Source of the DNA: Pratylenchus scribneri
Taxonomy: Eukaryota; Nematoda; Chromadorea; Rhabditida; Pratylenchidae
DNA: 64,000 nt
Reading direction: 5' to 3'
Assembly (NCBI GenBank): GCA_030063045.1
Contig: JAQSEB010000068.1
Coordinates: forward strand, 372,001 to 436,000
This document shows positions 34,801-43,800 of the stretch, one piece after another (within the stretch, counting starts at the first letter, position 1; the number at the start of each line of letters is the position of its first letter). Below the pieces are notes generated by a model that worked only from the letters and a program-made list of their open reading frames with translations, had not been told where the DNA came from and searched no databases. The translations under genes and the position numbers were made by a program.

Positions 34801-37800
34801 ATGACACATTTGGAATATTTTTCCAATAGAAACACCTTAAATGGTAATCAATAAGAGATTGACTTTATTTGAATAAAATGGAACAAAATATAAATTTTAT
34901 TGTTTTGTCATAGTTATTTTTGGATTATATTTTTGTTCTTTTTTTTTTCTCGTTTAATAATTAATTTTATTTATTAATGAATATTTACATAGGAGATATT
35001 TTTAATTTTAAAATTTGAGTTTGAAAGACTTAACTCCTTCAGCTTTTAAATAAATAAGGATGTCTCCTTTATGTATTGGGAGAATTGTTGGGACGGAAAC
35101 GGAACATTCCGTTACTTCCTTTGTTGTTTCCACTGGGGCTGATGGGATTACCGGGTTTTTTGGTTTTGGAGACCATTCTCCCGGAAGTGTTGGCGCAAGC
35201 CAATACTCCACAGTCCATAATTTATAATCGGACACATCTTCGAAACAAATTTTTAAGGTTTCGAGTGGGAAGAACTGGGGCTGGGTGCCCTCCCTTCCGA
35301 CTGAGATGCAAGGCAAAAATTTTGATTTTTCCAAATCAATATTGTGCCTTCGCCTATAGTGCTCAATGATAGAAATTGCTCGGGTACCGATAAAATAGGA
35401 AGTTAAATTTTTGGCCGTAAGGATTGTGAATCCTACTGGTTGAATTTCAAAATTATTTTGTTTTGGTAGAATATGGATGGTCATTAATTTGACCCTCCCT
35501 GATTTTATCGAGTTTTTTATCGCATTTTCTAAACTCTCTTTCCACTGGGAATTTCTCCTAAATTTTGTCTCTAAGGTATAAAGAAGACAATTTTCTTTGC
35601 GGCACAAAAAATCAATTAGAGACATTTGACACCTCATTTTTCTTATTTGAAAAGATTATTTGGATTATTTTTTAAGGAATAGTATTAGAAAGTGAATTAT
35701 AATTCACTGGAGGTGATTTTTAGGTTGGATTAGGTCTACTTTTATACTGATTTTTTGACATTTCTTACATATTTAACATTAAATAATTTGGTCAATTTGA
35801 AATTTAAAATAAATAAATTTTCAATATTTTTAAAGGTTAAAAGAAAAAATAATTTTAACATTTACATTATTAAAGGTTATCTGGCTATGACATTTATTTA
35901 TTGGCAAAAACAAATTTTTATTAAAAATAACCTTTAAATTTTAGTTTTTAATGACCAACAATCGTTGATGATGTCATTTTTAATTGACTATTTAAAGAAT
36001 TTATTCGAATTATATTAGTGGCATTTGCCACACAATAAGAAATAAAAATGGAAATGAGTAATTTCCTTGTCACCAATTTCCAAGTTTTAAAGATAATCCT
36101 TCCTTTTGAAATTAGGTATAATATTGAAATTATTATGATTGTGATAATACTAAATAAAATAATAGGCCATAAAAAATGAATTATTGTGGTCATAAGATTA
36201 TAAATTCCTTTGAAGGAATTGATTATGTAGTGGAATGGTAATGGAATAGTCATTCCCATTACTTCACTTGTATTATGATTGGTTTCGATTAATTCCCCTT
36301 TCTCTTTTTCGTATTCATCCTTCTCAATTGGAACATAAAACAATGTACCATTGAGATTAAATTCTGATTTTCCCCAAGGGCATGTAACTTCACATCTTGT
36401 ATTAATGATAGGTTTATCAAAGCTAATTCTTTGGCTAATATTAATTGTGTCTTGACCACATCTAGTAGTAAAATGTGTTTGGTCATCACAGTTAATTTCA
36501 GCTGTGGCTGATCCGAAGTTTGTTTTACAGTTGTAAATAAATTCGCTATTTCCTTTACAATCATAACAACCTTCTAGGCTGATTGGTTCGATAATACACC
36601 AAGTATTATCAATTTTTGAGATTAAATCAAAATTATCCATTTGTAAATGTAGGGTGAAAGGAGTGTAATCGGAATATGCAAAAATATCATTTGCATTATT
36701 ATAAAATCGAAGTTTTCCGATCACGATTGGTAGCATTTTGTATGGATCATTCATAATTTTATCCATTTCTAAGTTTTTACATTTACATTCTACTAATTTT
36801 TCGTCATGTTTTGGGTCACAATCGAAACATGCATCTTTAGATAATTCACATCTGAAATTTTCGGCAGATTCTCTACTCGAACAATATAAATCCTTTGGTA
36901 TTGTATCGATTATGGCTGCTGAAAATCCATCTCTCAGAAAATACTTTCCGAAAGCGGAAGTAGGTGATTTTGAATCAGATACCAAATTCATTTTAATTCC
37001 TTTCCATTTAAAACTCTCTAATGGAATGAGTTCGATGGTTTTTTGGTCAATTGTACCCAAATTATTATATATTTTGAAGTCTAATGTTAATTTTATTTCT
37101 GTGTCTGGACAACTTATTACTTCATAAATTGTTTCAGATGTAGGAAATGCAATATTCCTGTAGTATAAACAAAATCTTCCTTGTTGAATTGTAAGTATAT
37201 CCGTCTTTTCACAGTATTGGTACCATTCATTTCCGGTGACAATGCAAAATGTGTTCCCAGGTAAGGTTTGCCATTCAGCAAATTCTGAAATATTTACATC
37301 AATTGGATAGAATTGGTCATTTGTGAAACATGATTTTTTGGGAGCATTGTAACAAGGCTCTCCTTGATCAGCAGGGCAGTAAAATGCAACTTTTGTTGTT
37401 ATATTATATGATCTTAACCAATATTCCGATTGAGGAATACAATGAATTGTTAGTCCTAAGACTTCAATATCAATTGTATTCATTATATTTCCTTCTTTAT
37501 TTTTTATCAACAGACTGATGACTTGACCTAAGGGCAATAAGGATAATGTAGTTGATCCAGTAATTTTACATTTTATTTGAGTTATTTCTTGCTGGCATTC
37601 TTCTGTTTTCGCAAATATTGAAACAGATTCAGAACCGCCTTGAACAAATCTTATTACAATTATCCAAATTGTAATGAATAGAACTGATGTACGGAGTGCA
37701 CCAAATCTGCTTTTTCTCCATCTGTCGTTCATTTTCTTTTCGTTTTTTCAAAAATATTTTTCGAATTGTCCAATTTTGGATCGTTCGAATTGCTTCGGCA

Positions 37801-40800
37801 GCAGCTTACAAGCCATAATAAAAAACGAAACGGGAGAATAAATATTGTAAAAAATAAGCAATGAATGTTTGCACCCATTTGTCGTATGAATAATAAACAA
37901 GTACAAAGACTGATAATTCCAGATAATCCAAACATACACAAAATAAGGAAAGTTGTGTATGGTTTACATTTTGGATTCATTATTCTTTCCCAACAAAGAT
38001 TACAATCAATTAGTTTGCATAAATCTGTTGCAGGACAAATATTTATTGAATGATAAACGGGTTTAGATTTGTGATAAAAGGTTGTACCACAACTATGTTC
38101 TAATGCCAATAATTTCTTTGGAAGATTGAAAATGATTTCCGGAGAAAATATGTGTGTTAAACATGTTTCCGTTTCACAACATGTTTCCACTTTTGATATT
38201 CCTTTAAGGGCAAATACTTGTAGTCCTTTCTCAATACAATTGACTTCACATTGTGAACAAGAAATTAGTTCAGTTAACTTTGCCTCTGGTTTTCCGTAAC
38301 TTAAAGGTACGTTAAAGAACAAAAGTATGAATATGATGTAGATTATGCTGAGTACATTTATATTCGTTTTCATTAGGCTTCGCAAAGGGTAATTATGTTT
38401 AATTGGCTCTAATTTTTTCTTCCTTTTCTTTTTTGCTTTTTTATTATCTTTGACTTTTACTTGATCAGAATCGATCATATGATGTTGTTCTTCACTTTCT
38501 TTGTTATTAAGTTCTTCCAAAGTTTCTAATGGATAAAGTCTATTAATTGGTCTGGAAATAATTTTTCCTTTAGAGAAGACTTTTGCATTTTTTATTGGAT
38601 TTCCCAATAATTCTGTAATACGGCCAATTTTCCATTGGTTTCTTGGTTTAAAGTCCTCCTCAATTATTACCACTTCATCTATCTGTGGCTCTCTTTTTGT
38701 TTGTAGGTAAGGACCTTTATGTGTCCATTTAGATTTATCTCTTAATAGCAATAAATATTCTTTATTCCACCTAGACCAAAATTGATCTAACATTTGTAAA
38801 GTTTGCTTCCATCTCTGGACTAATTTTTCTTCTGGTTTAGCATATGGTGGAATAAATGTATCTTCATCATCTGCCTCAATGTCTAATACAATTTCGACAT
38901 ATGGGTTGAAGAAGTCGATTGGTCTTAGAGGTTGAAGACTATCAATTTCTTCATTGACCGTTGTAATTGGTCTATGATTGAGTATTCCTTCCACTTCTGT
39001 TGTGAAAGTGATTAAATTTTCATGGTCTAGAAGTTTCTTTCCTAATGAACGTTTGAAGCAATTCTTTACTATGCCTACTAAACGTTCATAAATTCCACCT
39101 TGCCAAGGTGAAAGCTCAGGAATAAAGATCCATTTAACTGAATCTCTACCCTTTAATGCTAAGTTCATTGTTTTTTCAGCCAATTTGAATGTTTTGGCAT
39201 TGTCAGAGATTATTTTTTCAGGTTTACCTCGACGACTAACAAATCGTCGGAAGGCATTTAAAAACTGAGGAGTAGTTAGATCAGTTACTACCTCCAAATG
39301 TATTGCTCGTGTTGTGAGACAAGTTATTAATAAAATCCAAGCTTTTTATATACCTTCTTTTGTTTTGAAGACGGTTGGACCTAAAAAATCCAACCCGACA
39401 TTTTCAAATGGTTTACTTCTTTTTAATCTGAAATCTGGTAATTTTTTCATATCTGGTAATTTGTATGGATAAGATTTAACCCATCTACATCTCAAACATT
39501 TTTTGATTATAGTACGGGTTACTCTTCTAGCTTGTGGAGTCCAATATTTCGTTAGAAATTCAGTGAGCACTAGCTCAACTCCCACATGCAAAAGTTTTTC
39601 GTGTAATTCTTGGATTAAAGGCCTTAAAATTTCAGACCCCTTAGGGATGAAGATTGGATTATTGAATCCCATTTGCGTTTCTTCATCCGTTAGACGTGTT
39701 TGTAGTCGAAAAATTGCATGTTTATCAAGAAAAAGACGAATATTTTGACAGTCATTTTTAAGATTTGATTGGGCTAATTTAAATAAATACTTTTCTGCTC
39801 TTTCCCATTCTTTTTCATTGGAAATTTTCTCCTTTTTTCCAAATCATATAAAAATCATCACTTTTACAAGTGTTGACCAGGAACCGTATCGATTTATATC
39901 GATTAATTCAGTCTTAAGATTATTTTCTTCTTTCGCAATCGTGTAAGCTTGAATGCATTTTTCATCTTCTTCATCAAAATTTATTTCTTTATGTATGATT
40001 TTAAATGTATGAAAAGTTGGCCAAGTATCTTGTGGCGTTAGTAAGAATTCAGGGCCATGCCACCAAAGTTTATTTACCTTTAAAACAGTTGGTGAGACAC
40101 CTCTCGTAGATAAATCCGCGGGATTAATTTCTGTTGGAATGTGTCTAAATTCAACATGAATATGTCTTCGAATTTCTGTTATTCTATTTTGAACGAATTT
40201 TGTTTGTTTTTCTTCACTATTTAACCATGATAGAGCTACCATAGAATCGCTCCATAAATTTTCACTCAATATTGGATGATGCCATTGAGTTTTTACGAAG
40301 TTCATAGCTCTAAGGCCAATCAAAATAGCCAATAATTCCATTCTAGGAATGGTAATAGTCTTTGATTGGGGTCTTAGTCTATTTTTGGAATAAATTAAAT
40401 TTGATTGTATTTGATTGTTTGATTTTGAAATTAGATATACTGATGCTGCATAGGCATACATTGATGCATCGACGAATGTATGAAGATGAAATTCGTCATT
40501 TGTTGAAAAAGTTACTTTCCTTGGAATGGATATTTCCTGATCTTTCCATTCACTGATGAGATCTTTCCATATTTTAATTTCAGCTTGAGTTAACAAACTA
40601 GTCCATGATTTTGATTTTTTCCATGTATTTTGGAAAAATAATTTGGCTTCCAGGATACTTGGATTTAATAACCCAAGCGGATCAAAAACTGAAGCCAATC
40701 CACTCAATACTTCTCGTTTTGTAATATTTTCTTTATTTTCAATTGTAGGAAATTTCAATACTAATGTATCTTCGGTATTGTTCCAAGTTATTCCAAGAAC

Positions 40801-43800
40801 TTTTGGATTCGGTTTTCCCAAATGATCTTCTTTGGGAATAAAAGACATAATTTCTTCATTATTACAAACGAATTCTCGAATGTTCATTTTTGCTTTTGAA
40901 ATACACGTTTTGCTTCAATGTATTTTTGTTTAGCTTCTTGAATTGATTCGCATCTCATCAAAATATTATCAACATATGAATTCAATCCAATTTCTCTTGT
41001 TAGAGGTGTATCATATTTCCTCAAATGATAATGGATGGTGGCAGCGAGTAGAAACGGTGAAGAAATCATTCCGAATCCTACTCTTTGATGTCTGTAAATT
41101 TCAAGATTTTCTTGTGTTAATGGCTTATTTATGTCTTTGAGCCATAATATTTTAGTTACTTCTCTATCTCTTTCATGTAATTCCATTGCCAAAAATGCTT
41201 TTTCTAAATCACCAAGCAATGGATAAAGTGTGTTTCGAAATCTCAATAGCATTCCCGCTAGATCGGGTAACATTACTGGACCTCGATAAAGACAGTCATT
41301 TAGACTTTTGAGATATTTTTTCCGTGCTGCAGCATTCAGCACTATTCTGAGTTTAGTTCCTCCTTTAGAAATAATTGGATGGTGTGGGAGAAAATGTTCC
41401 AGAGGATTAGATGGTTGATCGGTACTGTATTTTTCTTTACGATCTGCAATTTCCAGAATTCCTCTGTCTAATTGTTCTTTAAAATAGTCATCATATTTTT
41501 TCATTAATTCTGGATTATTTCTTAATTTGTTAATTACAGAATTTAAACATCCATGTGCCATTTGAAAGTTTGTTGGCAATTCTGGGTTTTCTTCTTTCCA
41601 TGGCCAACTAACACGATATCGGCCATCGATTTGGGCGATAGAATTCTCAAAAAGATTCATCGCTGTTTTATCATCATCTTCTTCCGGGTCATCTTTAATT
41701 CCGATGCTTTCCAAATCCCAGAATTTATTTATTTCATTACTCTCTGTCATCATTGGGTAGTATTCCATTGTGACAGCCGAATAATTGCTCGTCTTTTCAA
41801 TTTCTTTTTCCTCTTCTAATTCTGTTTTTCCACAGACAATTGGTCCAACAGTGGTTTCAATTAGATAGAATTGGTTTGCTATTTTATGTTTTTTCATGAA
41901 GAAACTCCAAAAATCTGCTACTCCGATCAGAATATCAGGTTCTTCGTCGATTAATTCAATAGAACTTTGTAGTTCATCCATTGCATCATATGTATTAAGT
42001 GTGTTTATTTTAACTGACTTAAATCCTTTCGTGATTCTGTCAGTTCCACTGAGAATTAATCTTTCAGTCTTTCCATTTTTTAATGACATATCCACCAAAT
42101 ATTTTGCTGATTTGAATCGAGTTGGTATTTCTGAACGGAAGGAACTTACTTCCAAAATTCGTTCACCAACCTTAGGTGGACTCATTTTCTTTACAAGATT
42201 TGTTGTGATATATGAAGTTTGACTTCCTGAATCAAAGAAGACTAAAACTTCCATGAATTTTTTCGGATTATTTGGCGAAGAAACTTGTACTTTCCTTGCC
42301 ATGAGTATTGTTTCAGTATTTCCTAATGACTCACCGCCCTTCGGATCTACTGAAAGAAGACTCTTTGTTTGTTCAATTTCTTCATTTATTTCAGTTTCAT
42401 TTTCCAAAACAGGCGCTGCTGTTTTTGGTTTAGGTTTGAATGTCTTTTGTTCATTCCGTTTAGCATTATTCTGTTTATTTGGTTGATTGTTTTGATTATT
42501 ATTCATGTTTACTGGAGTATATCGGATAGGTACCGAATTTCTTTGTTGTTGATTTGATAACTGATTACAAATCAATATATGATGTTTACCCATGCATTTT
42601 CGACATGAGAATCCTGATTGACAATTATTTGAGGTGTGACCTTCCTTAACACAACGGAAACACCTTTTAAGTTGTATTAATCGCTTCATGCGATCCTCCC
42701 GACTAGCAAATTTTGGACATTTACTAGAAAGATGTTGTTCTGATTCACAGAATAAACATGGAAATCTTTTTTCGAAAGTTTTTGTATTAGAATTTGTGCT
42801 TGTTGTAGCAAATGATCTCGATTCTTCCTTTCTGAATCGATTAAATCTCCTTTCCGGAGTTCGTTCAAATTTATTTTTATTATCTGGTCCTTGAGTTTCA
42901 GTCTTTCCTGAACTCATGCATTGTCTGACTTTTTCTTTCAATGCAATAATTTTTTGTATAGTTTCCCGAATTTGAAGTGTTGTGTATTTTACACCTTTAT
43001 TTTGTTCTTCTTCCAAGATTTTTGTAACGACGAATCTTGGGAATTTTTGTTTAATGTGGGTAGCCACGAATGGATTCTCATCGCTGACTCCCAAGTCTTT
43101 AAGTTGACGACAGATTCGTTCAACTGCTTCCGACGTATTTCTTAATGATTGCAGCGAATCATTCGCTGTTGGAAGATTAACTAATTCAACCTGTAATGCT
43201 TCCGTTAAAGCATCTATATTTCCGTATCTTTTTTCTAGCAATTCGACAATTGCTGTATAATTTTCATTTGAAATCGGGAAACCAGCGACAGCTCTTAATG
43301 CTTCGCCTTGTAGACATCCAATCAAGTATGTCATTTTCTGTATTTTTGGAATTTTTTGTTTGTGAACAGTTGGCTCGAATGATTGCCAAAATGTTCTCCA
43401 ATAAAGCGGATCACCATTGAAATTTGGTAATCTCAATGTCGGAAGCCTAATTTGTTCAAGATTTATCGACTGTTCTTGAATATTTTCTTGTGTATTATTT
43501 TGATTTTCTTGTGTATTTTGATTGTTCTGTTCATGTTCTGATGCATCATCATCTTGTTCATCATCTGTCATGTATATTCTTGTCTGTAGAAGGACTTCTC
43601 TGGCATTATCAATCCATTCTACAAAGTGTTTATCTTCGTATTTAAAATCATCATAGATTTTTTGTTCAGCCTCGATAGCTTCTGTAGTTGTAAGTTTGGT
43701 CAAATATTGAACCCAAACTGCTTCATAATCGATGCAATGTTTCAATGCATCTTTTAATAGATATGATTCGTTGCGAATATTTCGCATGTTTTCATCACTG

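Noticed and set aside
40643..43420. Plus-strand ORFs across the retroelement
   Set aside because: Shadows of the long minus-strand gag-pol frames, which carry all recognisable motifs.
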